Below, piece after piece: positions 23,699 through 31,796 of a stretch of DNA of 64,000 nt. Location of the stretch: assembly GCA_050480705.1 (NCBI GenBank), contig JBJHAX010000002.1:70781-134780 (forward strand), given 5' to 3'. The translations under genes and the position numbers were made by a program. This DNA is from JBJHAX01 sp050480705 (GTDB taxonomy: Bacteria > Actinomycetota > Nitriliruptoria > Nitriliruptorales > Nitriliruptoraceae). The notes beneath the pieces were generated by a model. It saw only the letters and a list, made by a program, of their open reading frames with translations, did not search any database and had not been told where the DNA came from. How positions within the stretch are numbered: position 1 is the first letter of the stretch; the number at the start of each line of letters is the position of its first letter.

Positions 23699-24688
23699 TC
23701 AGTAGGGGATCGACGCGTACTCGCGCAACTTCGCGAGCCGGTGGCGCGCCCGGATCAGGCGCACCGTCCCCGACTTCGAGCGCATCACGAGCGACTCGGT
23801 GGTTGCGCCGTGACGGTCGAACGCCACGCCGCGCAGCAGCTGGCTCGGGGTCACACCGGTGCACGCGAAGAAGCAGTCGTCCGCGCTGACGAGGTCGTCG
23901 AGGTCGAGCACCGCATCCAGGTCGTAGCCGGCATCGAGTGCCCGGTCGCGTTCGTCATCGTTTCGTGGCCACAACCTGCCGAGCATGCGGCCACCGATCG
24001 CCTTGACCGCGCAGGCGGTGATCACGCCCTCCGGGGTGCCGCCGATGCCGTAGAGCAGGTCGACCTGCGGACGCTCGTCCCATGCGGCGAGCAGCCCGCC
24101 AGCGACGTCGCCGTCGGTGATCAGGGTCAGCCGGGCCCCGACGTCGCGGATCTGCCGCTTGGCCTCGTCGTGGCGTTCACGGTCGAGCATGACAACGGTG
24201 AGGTCACGCACCTCTTTGCCGGTCGCGGCCGCGACGGCTGCCAGGTTGTCGGCGAGCGGCCGTTCGAGATCGATCGCGTCGGCCGCCTCGGGTCCGACGA
24301 CGAGCTTCTCCATGTACACGCACGGACCGGGGTCGAACATCGTGCCGTGGGGGGCGGCGGCGAGCACGGCGAGCGCGCCCGGGCGGCCTTCGGCGAGCAG
24401 CCGGGTGCCTTCCACCGGATCGACGGCCAGGTCCACCTTCGGCGGGTTGCCGGTGCCGACGTGCTCGCCGTTGAACAGCATCGGGGCCTCGTCCTTCTCC
24501 CCTTCCCCGATGACGACGGTGCCGGCCATCTCGACGGTGTCGAGGACCTGGCGCATAGCGTCGACGGCGGCCTGGTCCCCTGACTCCTTGTCGCCGCGTC
24601 CCTGCCAGCGGGCGGCCGACAGCGCCGCGGCTTCGGTGACCCGCACGATCTCGATCGCGAGGTTGCGGTCCGGCTTCTCGGCGTTCAC
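23699..24688 (-). CDS. glpX: Fructose-1,6-bisphosphatase class II
   Basis: GlpX hydrolyses fructose 1,6-bisphosphate to fructose 6-phosphate in gluconeogenesis; it is the usual class in actinobacteria. The 329-residue protein has 'WQGRGDKESGDQAAVDAMR' near the N-terminus, the metal-site motif 'VIGEGEKDEAPMLFNGE', 'DLAVDPVEGTRLLAEG' and DLLYGIGGTPEGVITA. The GTG start has AAGGAG at good spacing. nth follows downstream, and phoH2 lies 139 bp upstream on the same strand. It sits in the same neighbourhood as mca, ispH and greA, as in other actinobacteria. Confidence 0.95.
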   Translation of the reverse strand: MNAEKPDRNLAIEIVRVTEAAALSAARWQGRGDKESGDQAAVDAMRQVLDTVEMAGTVVIGEGEKDEAPMLFNGEHVGTGNPPKVDLAVDPVEGTRLLAEGRPGALAVLAAAPHGTMFDPGPCVYMEKLVVGPEAADAIDLERPLADNLAAVAAATGKEVRDLTVVMLDRERHDEAKRQIRDVGARLTLITDGDVAGGLLAAWDERPQVDLLYGIGGTPEGVITACAVKAIGGRMLGRLWPRNDDERDRALDAGYDLDAVLDLDDLVSADDCFFACTGVTPSQLLRGVAFDRHGATTESLVMRSKSGTVRLIRARHRLAKLREYASIPY

Positions 24689-24827
24689 GCGTCACTCCTT
24701 GCGCTTTCGCGTCGTGGCTGGTCCCGGTGCGACGGGCTCGACAGCCGTGGCCGGCGACAGGCCGACGTGGGGCACACCGACGTCGCACTGCGGCACCCCG
24801 TGCGGGCCACGGATCGTAGTGGGCGCG

Positions 24828-26159
24828 TCAGAGAAGGGTCGCGGCCTGCTCTGCGAGCGGGCTGCGCACCCCCTTGGACAAGGTGACGTGCCCGAACAGC
24901 GGGCTGCCCCGGAACTTGCCGATGAGCGCCGCCATGCCGCCGAACGGCGAGATGTAGGGGTTGTCGACCTGCCCGAGGTCGCCGCAGAACACCACCTTGG
25001 ATCCTGCCCCCATCCGGGTCAGCACCACTTTGAGCGCGGAGAGCTCGATGTTCTGGGCTTCGTCGACGACCACGAGTTCGTCGGTGATCGACCGTCCCCG
25101 CAGGTAGGTGATGGCAGCGAGTTCGAGCTGACCGCGCTCGGTCATCGCCTCGACGTTCTGCTGCACCTGCCGGTGGTCGCGCGGGCCGCGCGTGTCGTCG
25201 CCGCGCAGCAACGCGTACAGGTTGTCGTGCACCGCGGCCATCCACGGCGCGAGCTTCTCGTCGAGGTCGCCGGGCAGGTAGCCGACCTCTTGGCGTCCGA
25301 CGGCCACCAGCGGCCGGTACACCGCCAGGCGCCGGTACACGCCGGCGTGCAGGACCTGTTCGAGGCCGGCGGCTAGTGCGAGGAAGGTCTTGCCGGTGCC
25401 GGCCATCCCCATCAGCGACACGCAGGTCACGTCCGGGTCGAGCAGCAGGTCGATCGCGAAGGTCTGGCGCACGTCACGCGGCGACATGCCGTAGACGCTG
25501 CGGTCGCCGCCGACGCGCTGCACGGTGACGCTGCCCCGGTCGTTGACGTCGACGACACGCGCGAGCCCGGATCTCGATCCGCTGGCGCGCAGCACGAGGC
25601 AGGCGTTGACCCACAGGTCGTCGGCCTGGCCGGCGTCGAGCCACAGCTTGCCGTCACGGTGCAGCGTGTCGAGCGTGTCGTCGTCGACGTCGAGTTCGAC
25701 GATGCCGCTGGGGTGTTCTTCGGCGCGCGCCGTGTCGGCCCGATAGTCCTCGACGGCCACACCGAGCTGGCTGCCTTTGATGCGCAGCGCCGCGTCCTTG
25801 GTGACCAGCGTCGCATCCAGCCCCATGGCGACCGCGAGGATGCGGTGGTCAGGGGTCGACGCATCGAGGTAGGCGGGCAGGGAAACGTCGACGTGGTTCG
25901 ACTCGACACGCAGGGTCCCGCCCGAAGGCAGCGGCGCGGGCTGCTGCAGGCCGCCGCTGGCGACACGCAGCTCCTCGATGGTGCGCAGCGCCACCCGCGC
26001 GTTGCGTCCGACGTCGTCGAGCAGGGTCTTCTTGCGGTCGAGTTCTTCGACGACGACGAGGGGGACGACGACGTCGTGCTCGTCGAAGCGGTGCGGCGCG
26101 GCCGGGTCGGCAAGCAGCACGCAGGTGTCGAGTACGAAGGTGGTCCGGCCCGCGGTCAC
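24828..26159 (-). CDS. phoH2: PIN-PhoH fusion protein, PhoH2 type
   Basis: The 443-residue protein joins an N-terminal PIN ribonuclease domain (residues 5-140; acidic residues D11, E38/E39, D104 and D122 as in TFVLDTCVLL and VVEELDRKK) to a C-terminal PhoH P-loop ATPase. Walker A is GMAGTGKT at 251-258 and Walker B is LVVVDEAQN at 362-370. PhoH2 proteins unwind and cleave RNA in an ATP-dependent way. The mycobacterial homologue is paired with a small antitoxin-like gene (phoAT) upstream; none is seen here, and upstream lies uppS. The GTG at 26159 starts the domain at once; upstream codons look noncoding. Confidence 0.88.
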   Translation of the reverse strand: MTAGRTTFVLDTCVLLADPAAPHRFDEHDVVVPLVVVEELDRKKTLLDDVGRNARVALRTIEELRVASGGLQQPAPLPSGGTLRVESNHVDVSLPAYLDASTPDHRILAVAMGLDATLVTKDAALRIKGSQLGVAVEDYRADTARAEEHPSGIVELDVDDDTLDTLHRDGKLWLDAGQADDLWVNACLVLRASGSRSGLARVVDVNDRGSVTVQRVGGDRSVYGMSPRDVRQTFAIDLLLDPDVTCVSLMGMAGTGKTFLALAAGLEQVLHAGVYRRLAVYRPLVAVGRQEVGYLPGDLDEKLAPWMAAVHDNLYALLRGDDTRGPRDHRQVQQNVEAMTERGQLELAAITYLRGRSITDELVVVDEAQNIELSALKVVLTRMGAGSKVVFCGDLGQVDNPYISPFGGMAALIGKFRGSPLFGHVTLSKGVRSPLAEQAATLL

Positions 26160-26255
26160 GGCATCGACGTCCTCGGCTGCGGCGTCGCCGACGCTACACC
26201 CGGCGTGGCGCCCGGCCACGCAACCTCGACGGCGCAACGACGGCGCAGTTTCGCG

Positions 26256-27035
26256 TCAGCGACCGAACCTGCGCGTTCGGCGCTGGTAGTCGCGCAACGC
26301 GCGCAGGAAGTCGACCCGCCGGAACTCGGGCCAGTAGGCGTCGCAGAAGTAGAACTCGCTGTGCGCCGACTGCCACAGCAGGAAACCCGAAAGTCGGACC
26401 TCACCGGACGTGCGGATGATCAGGTCCGGGTCGGGCATCCCGTTGGTGTACAGATGTCCGCCGATGTCCTCGGGGCTGAGCGTCGCCGCGAGCTCCTCCA
26501 GCGACGCTCCCTCTGCGGCGCGCTCGGCCAGCAGGCTGCGCAATGCGTCGGTGATCTCTTGGCGGCCGCCGTAGCCCACGGCGACCTGCACGTGCAGGCG
26601 GTCGTGGTGCGCGGTGCGTTTCTCGGCGTCGGCCAGGCAGGCCCGGGTGGCCTCGGGCAGCAGTTCGAGCGCACCGACCGCACTGACTTTCAGGCCGCGC
26701 TCGGTCGCGTCGTCACGCGACGCCATGCGGGCCACGGTGTCCTCGATGATCTCGAGCAGCCGGGCGATCTCGACATCGTCACGATCGAGGTTCTCGGTCG
26801 ACAGCAGCCACAGGGTCACGTACGGGATCTCGAGTTCGAGACACCAGTCGAGGAACGGGTCGATGCGCCGAGCGCCTGCTGCATGCCCCTCCGAGACGGT
26901 TCCGAGGCCGCGCTCGGCCGCATACCGGCGGTTGCCGTCGATGATCACGCCCACGTGACGCGGCAGCGGCCCGTCGGCGAGCTCGTCGGCCAGCCGCCGT
27001 TCGTAGAACCGATACGCCAGGTCGCGAACACCCAT
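26256..27035 (-). CDS. uppS: Cis-prenyltransferase (undecaprenyl/short Z-prenyl diphosphate synthase family)
   Basis: The enzyme condenses IPP units in cis onto an allylic diphosphate. Catalytic D33 lies in VGVIIDGNRRYAAERGL, followed by TLWLLSTENLDRDD and 'IIRTSGEVRLSGFLLWQS' and 'EFYFCDAYWPEF', which bind substrate and Mg2+. The 259-residue size and the position next to greA, mca and phoH2 resemble mycobacterial Rv1086, which makes a short Z,E-farnesyl product. A short-chain product is therefore possible, but chain length cannot be read from sequence. The ATG at 27035 was chosen because MGVRDLAYRFYERRL is the common family N-terminus. Confidence 0.9.
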   Translation of the reverse strand: MGVRDLAYRFYERRLADELADGPLPRHVGVIIDGNRRYAAERGLGTVSEGHAAGARRIDPFLDWCLELEIPYVTLWLLSTENLDRDDVEIARLLEIIEDTVARMASRDDATERGLKVSAVGALELLPEATRACLADAEKRTAHHDRLHVQVAVGYGGRQEITDALRSLLAERAAEGASLEELAATLSPEDIGGHLYTNGMPDPDLIIRTSGEVRLSGFLLWQSAHSEFYFCDAYWPEFRRVDFLRALRDYQRRTRRFGR

Positions 27036-27106
27036 GCCGAGCGATGCTAGTGCAGCACGCCAGCGCGTTTGCCGGCCGGGGCCTCGCCGCACGCCTGGCG
27101 GTGCGG

Positions 27107-27155
27107 TAGCCTCGCTGTTCGAGACACGCCCGGGATGCACTCACGTCCCGGGCGT
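27107..27155 (+). promoter_or_regulatory. greA leader: TAGCCT box and 10-bp hairpin
   Basis: TAGCCT at 27107-27112 fits an actinobacterial -10. Downstream, ACGCCCGGGA (27126-27135) and TCCCGGGCGT (27146-27155) form a perfect 10-bp stem with a 10-nt loop, about 40 nt before the greA start. It would lie at the 5' end of the greA message. No T-run follows the stem. Confidence 0.45.
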
Positions 27156-27197
27156 TCGTAGTTCACCGCACCGATTGGTGCCGAGGAGGTGGTTGCC

Positions 27198-27662
27198 GTG
27201 GCCGAGACCTGGTTGAGCCAGGAGGCCTTCGACCGGCTGCGTGACGAGCTCGAGACCCTCAAGACCGAAGGGCGCGAGCAGATGTCCGCGGAGATCGAGC
27301 GTGCCCGCGAGCACGGCGACCTGCGCGAGAATGCCGAGTACCACGCCGCCAAGGATGAGCAGGGCAAGATGGAGGCGCGGATCCGCCAGCTCGAGCAGCT
27401 GCTCCGCGATGCGCGCATCGGCGAGCCCGCCGACACCGACACCGTGCGGCCGGGCCTCAAGGTCGTGCTCGTCGTGGACGGCGACGTGGAGACCTACCTC
27501 ATCGGCAGCCGCGAAGATCAGCACGACGAGCTCGAGATCCTCTCGTCGGAGTCGCCCATGGGCACGGCGGTTCTGGGCGCGTCGGTGGGTGACGTCGTCA
27601 CGTTCGAGACGCCGACGGGCGCCAAGCTCGATGTCGAGGTCCGCGAGATCTCCACCGCCTGA
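27198..27662 (+). CDS. greA: Transcription elongation factor GreA
   Basis: GreA enters the RNA polymerase secondary channel and rescues arrested complexes by stimulating transcript cleavage. The 154-residue protein has the N-terminal coiled coil to about residue 75, with the tip acidic pair in 'HGDLRENAEYHAAKDEQG', and the C-terminal FKBP-like domain with 'SPMGTAVLGASVGDVV'. The GTG at 27198 gives MAETWLSQEAFDRL and has GGAGG upstream; a GTG at 27189 overlaps the ribosome site and is less likely. Its leader carries a strong hairpin. It converges on a DMT transporter gene. Confidence 0.95.
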   Translation: MAETWLSQEAFDRLRDELETLKTEGREQMSAEIERAREHGDLRENAEYHAAKDEQGKMEARIRQLEQLLRDARIGEPADTDTVRPGLKVVLVVDGDVETYLIGSREDQHDELEILSSESPMGTAVLGASVGDVVTFETPTGAKLDVEVREISTA

Positions 27663-27714
27663 ACACGCTCGCGTGCACCCGCTGCAGAGATGTGCGGCAG
27701 GCGTGCGATGACGC

Positions 27715-28602
27715 TCACGCGACCAGGATGAGGATCAGCGCACCGGCGGCGACCGCCCCGACCCCTGCCCACAGGCGCACCGGCGAAGTCGGCGCGGTTT
27801 CGGGTGCGAGCCAGCGTGCCAGCAGCACCACCGTCGCCGGTATCAGCTGCATCACCGACAGCACCACGGCGACCTCGGCGAGGTTGTAGGCGGTGAACAG
27901 CAGCCAGACGGCCAGCCCGACCGTGACACCACCGGCGACGAGAAGACGACGGGTCTGGCCGGTGACCACCGGCCGCTGCCGTCGACGCGACGTGACCGCG
28001 AGCGCGATGCCGTAGACGACGGCGCTGGTGGCCAGACCCACACTCGCGGCAAACACCGGTGACGGCAACCCTGCGAGACCACCGCGGATCAGCACGGGCG
28101 AGATCGACCAGCACCCTGCGGTGGCGAGCCCGAGCACGATCCCCGAGACGCGCCGGTCCTGGTCCCCACCGGAACTCGGGCGACTGAGCGCGACGAGCAT
28201 GACCCCACCGGCCACGATGAGCACCGCGAGCAGATGCACGAGCGTGAAGGGTTCACCGAGCAGGGCCGCAGCGACCATGGCGCCGAAGACCGGAACCGTG
28301 CCGAGCAGCGTCCCGGTTCCCGACGGCCCGAGACGCTGCTGGCTCGCACCGAGCAGCGTCCATCCGAAGAAGAAATGGACCATCCCGGCCGCACCCGCTG
28401 ACGCGAAGGCGCCCACAGGCGCATCACGGAGGCCGGACAGGTCGGTCGTGACGACACTGATGAGGCCGAGCGCCACCGCTGCGATCGACAGCAGCACGAA
28501 CGTCGCGCGGTAGACGTCGATGCCGCGCAACGTGCGGTGGAGCATGTGCTGGAACAGTGCGAAACCGAACGCGGCCAGCACCGCAGGAAGCACTCCGATC
28601 AT
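27715..28602 (-). CDS. EamA/DMT-family transporter
   Basis: The 295-residue protein has ten hydrophobic segments arranged as two five-helix EamA repeats (residues 1-140 and 155-295), the standard form of drug/metabolite transporters. Typical stretches are 'GTLLGTVPVFGAMVAAALLGEPFTL' in broken form and 'VVLSVMQLIPATVVLLARW' before the last helices. Substrates of the family range from amino acids to nucleotide sugars; none can be assigned. The ATG at 28602 was preferred over a TTG two codons earlier. It is divergent from the amidohydrolase gene, across a 266-bp region that holds a LacI-type operator. Confidence 0.85.
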   Translation of the reverse strand: MIGVLPAVLAAFGFALFQHMLHRTLRGIDVYRATFVLLSIAAVALGLISVVTTDLSGLRDAPVGAFASAGAAGMVHFFFGWTLLGASQQRLGPSGTGTLLGTVPVFGAMVAAALLGEPFTLVHLLAVLIVAGGVMLVALSRPSSGGDQDRRVSGIVLGLATAGCWSISPVLIRGGLAGLPSPVFAASVGLATSAVVYGIALAVTSRRRQRPVVTGQTRRLLVAGGVTVGLAVWLLFTAYNLAEVAVVLSVMQLIPATVVLLARWLAPETAPTSPVRLWAGVGAVAAGALILILVA

Positions 28603-28787
28603 CGGCAACCCCGGCTCGTGCGCGCGCGACGGTCATGGACCGCGCGCCCGCAGTTGGAACGACGACACTGGCAGCCAAGGACCGGACACAGAGGCGAGCA
28701 TCCACCTCGCCTCGAGCGCGTGGGCAGGCCCCGTGCCGCGCCGCGCGGCCGCGTGGATCGTCGAGCAGCAGCCTACTCGCGGCCCGC

Positions 28788-28808
28788 TAGGATCGACAAT
28801 CGATTGCA
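28788..28808 (+). promoter_or_regulatory. -10 box and LacI-type operator before the amidohydrolase gene
   Basis: TAGGAT (28788-28793) is followed by GACAATCGATTGCA (28795-28808), which matches the palindrome TGCAATCGATTGCA at 12 of 14 positions. The centre CG falls about where transcription would start, a classic repression position. The second copy at 37655-37668 supports a shared regulator. Confidence 0.5.
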
Positions 28809-28868
28809 GCACCTGGCGTGCTGACGCCTCGTGCCTGGCGATCCGATGCCGTGACCCGGGAGCAGCCG

Positions 28869-29873
28869 ATGCGTGTCGTCGACGTCCACGCCCACATCGT
28901 TCCTGAACCGGTGATGACCCGGCTGCGGCGCGAAGGATCCGTCCACGGCGTGGACCTGCTGCGCGGCGACGGCAGCGAGCATCTCGTCGTCGCCGGCCAC
29001 GCCCCCACACCGCCGGTCATCGCACCGCTGGTCGACGTCGCCGCACGCCTGCAGGCGATGGACACCGCCGGGGTGGACGTCCAGCTGCTGTCGCCGTTCA
29101 TCGACACGACGCTCCACGAACTGCGCGGGTCGCACGCGACCTCGTACGCACGCTGGTTCAACGAATCGCTCGCCGAGGTCATCGCCGAGCATCCCGACCG
29201 GTTCCTCGGCCTCGCGAATGTGCCGCTGGGCGAACCCGAACGCGCCGCCGAGGAGTTGCGCCACGCGGTGGAGGCCATGGGGATGGTCGGCTGCGAGATC
29301 GCGACGACGGTGGCGGGGGTCGACCTGGACGATGCGGCCCTCGAACCGTTCTGGGCGACCGCAGCTGAACTCGGCTGTCTCGTGCTCCTGCATCCCATGA
29401 AGGCACTCGAGGGCCGCTCGGTGACACGCCACTTCCTCGACATCCTGGTGGGCAACCCCGCCGAGTCGACCGTCGCCGTCGGCCATCTCATCCTCTCCGG
29501 GGTGCTCGAACGCCATCCCGGGCTCACGGTGTGTGTCGTCCACGGAGGCGGGTTCCTGCCCTACCAGATCGGCCGCCTCGATCGCGGTTTCCGCGAGGTT
29601 CCTGAACTCGCCGGGGTCCACCTGACGCGCGCACCCAGCGAATGGGCGCGCTCGCTGTACTACGACACGGTCGTGCACGCACCGGGCCCGTTGCGGCTGC
29701 TGGCCGACCTGGTCGGCTCCGAGCGCATCGTGGTGGGCACCGACTATCCCTTCCCGATGGGCGACCCCGACCCCGTCGCGACCGTGCGCGGCATCCCTGG
29801 CCTGTCAGACGACGACGTCGCCGCGGTGCTGTCGGGCAACGTCGAGCGGATCCTCGCCGGGATCCGGCGCTGA
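28869..29873 (+). CDS. Amidohydrolase-2 family metal enzyme (ACMSD-like)
   Basis: The 334-residue protein is a metal-dependent TIM-barrel hydrolase or decarboxylase. It begins MRVVDVHAHIVPEPV, with the HxH metal motif at residues 7-9. A later HPMKALEG, VVHGGGFLPYQIGRLDRG and IVVGTDYPFPMGDPDP supply the remaining His and Asp ligands. This set and order match the aminocarboxymuconate-semialdehyde decarboxylase branch, whose members decarboxylate aromatic or muconate-type acids. The exact substrate is unknown. The ATG at 28869 follows GGGAGC. A LacI-type operator lies 60 bp upstream, and the LacI gene is one gene further on. Confidence 0.82.
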   Translation: MRVVDVHAHIVPEPVMTRLRREGSVHGVDLLRGDGSEHLVVAGHAPTPPVIAPLVDVAARLQAMDTAGVDVQLLSPFIDTTLHELRGSHATSYARWFNESLAEVIAEHPDRFLGLANVPLGEPERAAEELRHAVEAMGMVGCEIATTVAGVDLDDAALEPFWATAAELGCLVLLHPMKALEGRSVTRHFLDILVGNPAESTVAVGHLILSGVLERHPGLTVCVVHGGGFLPYQIGRLDRGFREVPELAGVHLTRAPSEWARSLYYDTVVHAPGPLRLLADLVGSERIVVGTDYPFPMGDPDPVATVRGIPGLSDDDVAAVLSGNVERILAGIRR

Positions 29874-29895
29874 GCGGACCACGAGCGCCGGGCGC

Positions 29896-30681
29896 TCAGC
29901 CGAGCAGACCCGAGACCCCGTCATAGAGCAGCTTGAGGGCGGACAGACCGATCAGCACGATCAGCCAGAGGTCGAACGTACGCGCGCTCAGTCGTGACGA
30001 CATGCGCGCACCGAGCGGCAGCAAGGTCATGATCGGCACGAGCGCGATGGCGCTCTCGACGAGCCGGTTCACGTCGTACAACCCGATACGCGCGAGGGTG
30101 ACGACCTGCGCGACGGCGAAGACCTGGAACAGGGTGACGAGCGAGAAGATGAACGCCTGGCGTTCGAGCCGGTAGCCGTGCATGTAGGCGGTCACGACCG
30201 GCCCGGAGATGCCGGTCGCACCCTGGAGCACGCCTGCGCCGAATCCGAGCGGCGGCGCGGTCCACCGTGTGAGGCGTGCCGGCAGATGCACGTCGAGCGG
30301 GCTGAGGAACATGGCGATGTAGAGCCCGACCGCGAACGCGAGGATGAGCGCGAGCACCGACGCGTCGAGCCGATCCAGGCCGACCGTGCCGATGACGGCA
30401 CCGACGACACCGGTGACGATCAGCACCGGCAGGTCGCGTGTCTTGCTCGCATAGGCGCGGTGACGCCACATCAGCCACGAGTTCGTGACCACGCCCGGGA
30501 TCGCCATGATCACCACGGCGCGCTCGACACCGAGAAAGATCGCCATGACGGGAATGGCGATCTGGGGCAGTCCGGTCCCGGTCACACCCTTGACGAACGA
30601 TCCGAAGCTGATCGCGACGAGGATCACCGCGAGTTCGAAGACCAGACGGGACGTCTCGGGTGGGACCCCCACCGATTCCAC
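29896..30681 (-). CDS. TauE/SafE-family permease
   Basis: The 261-residue protein has eight hydrophobic segments in two halves. Each half opens with a glycine-rich helix: 'AISFGSFVKGVTGTGLPQIA' near the N-terminus and LGFGAGVLQGATGISGPVV in the middle. These are the TauE/SafE (DUF81) repeat signatures. Family members export or import sulfite, sulfoacetate, organosulfonates and other small anions. The GTG at 30681 has GGAGG 7 bp upstream. It ends 22 bp from the amidohydrolase stop and is divergent from the LacI gene across 61 bp, so it may share the regulator and carry the pathway substrate. Confidence 0.85.
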   Translation of the reverse strand: MESVGVPPETSRLVFELAVILVAISFGSFVKGVTGTGLPQIAIPVMAIFLGVERAVVIMAIPGVVTNSWLMWRHRAYASKTRDLPVLIVTGVVGAVIGTVGLDRLDASVLALILAFAVGLYIAMFLSPLDVHLPARLTRWTAPPLGFGAGVLQGATGISGPVVTAYMHGYRLERQAFIFSLVTLFQVFAVAQVVTLARIGLYDVNRLVESAIALVPIMTLLPLGARMSSRLSARTFDLWLIVLIGLSALKLLYDGVSGLLG

Positions 30682-30742
30682 GCGCGCGCCTCCGATCCGG
30701 GCGCACGCGCCCGCGACGACTTCGAGCCTAGGCTTGCACACC

Positions 30743-31774
30743 ATGGAGAAGCCAACGATGTCCGATGTCGCACGCCACGCGGGCGTGGACGTCTCGACCG
30801 TGTCGCGCGCGCTCAACGACCGCACGGCCACGATGCTGCGCCCCGAGACGGTCGAACGGGTCCTCGCCTCGGTGGCGACGCTCGGCTACCAGCCGAACGC
30901 GATCGCGCGGGGGCTTCGCACACAACGCTCGCAGACCGTCGGGATGCTGGTTCCCGACATCACCAACCCGTTCTTTCCGCCGATCGTGCGCGGCCTGGGC
31001 GACGAGCTGGTGCGCCACGGCTACACGCTGATCATCTCCAACACCGACAACGAGCCGGAGCGTGAAGCGTCCGATCTCGCCGGGTTGTTGTCGCGGCAGG
31101 TCGACGGGATGGTGATCGCCACCTCCCACGTGGGGGCGGCCCACACTTCTGAGCGTCTTGCGGCGCTGCCGGTGGTGCTGGTCAACCGGCGCGATGACGA
31201 CCCCACGGCGCCGTTCGTCGTTCCCGACGACGAGGTGGGGGTGCGCGCGGTCGTGGACCACCTCGTGGGCCTCGGCCACCGCAGCATCGGCCACCTCGCC
31301 GGGCCCCAGGACACCTCGACGGGACGGGCGCGCCTCGCCGCCTTCCAGCGTGCAATCGAGGACGCGGGCGTCGACAGCGCCGGGGTCGAGGCCACCAGGA
31401 TCTTCGACATCGACGCCGGCCAGGCCGCCTGCACCCGCCTGCTCGACGGCGCCGGCGCGATGACGGCGATCGTCGCGGCCAACGACCTGCTGGCGGTCGG
31501 CGCTCTGCGGGCGCTGCGCGAACGCGGGATCGCCGTGCCTGGCGGGATGTCGGTGGTCGGCTACAACGACATGCCGCTGGTCGACCTGCTCGACCCGCCA
31601 CTGACGACCGTGCGGGTGCCGCAGTACGAGATGGGCCAGACCGCGGCCCGCATCATGCTCACCCTGCTCGCCGACCGTCGTGACGACGCTCCCCCGGACG
31701 TCGCGACCGACGCACGGCAGGTGACGCTCGAGCCACGGCTCGTCGTGCGCGGCTCGACGGCGCCCCCGGGCTGA
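30743..31774 (+). CDS. LacI-family transcriptional regulator
   Basis: The 343-residue protein has a LacI helix-turn-helix at its start ('MSDVARHAGVDVSTVSRALN'), the hinge helix region 'YQPNAIARGLRTQRSQTVGM', and a periplasmic-binding-protein-like effector domain ('VPDITNPFFPPIVRGLGDEL', 'VAANDLLAVGALRALRERG', 'VVGYNDMPLVDLLDPPLTTV'). An ATG five codons further in (30758) is also possible. The hinge Leu of typical LacI proteins appears as Gly-Leu-Arg, which still allows minor-groove insertion. Two palindromes of TGCAATCGATTGCA type at 28795 and 37655 are candidate binding sites. It probably represses a degradation pathway for a small organic acid or sugar derivative. Confidence 0.9.
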   Translation: MEKPTMSDVARHAGVDVSTVSRALNDRTATMLRPETVERVLASVATLGYQPNAIARGLRTQRSQTVGMLVPDITNPFFPPIVRGLGDELVRHGYTLIISNTDNEPEREASDLAGLLSRQVDGMVIATSHVGAAHTSERLAALPVVLVNRRDDDPTAPFVVPDDEVGVRAVVDHLVGLGHRSIGHLAGPQDTSTGRARLAAFQRAIEDAGVDSAGVEATRIFDIDAGQAACTRLLDGAGAMTAIVAANDLLAVGALRALRERGIAVPGGMSVVGYNDMPLVDLLDPPLTTVRVPQYEMGQTAARIMLTLLADRRDDAPPDVATDARQVTLEPRLVVRGSTAPPG

Positions 31775-31796
31775 CTGCTCACCTCGGGGGGTGTCG

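Noticed and set aside
27036..27197. Riboswitch in the greA leader
   Set aside because: Only one simple stem is present and no known aptamer core is recognisable.
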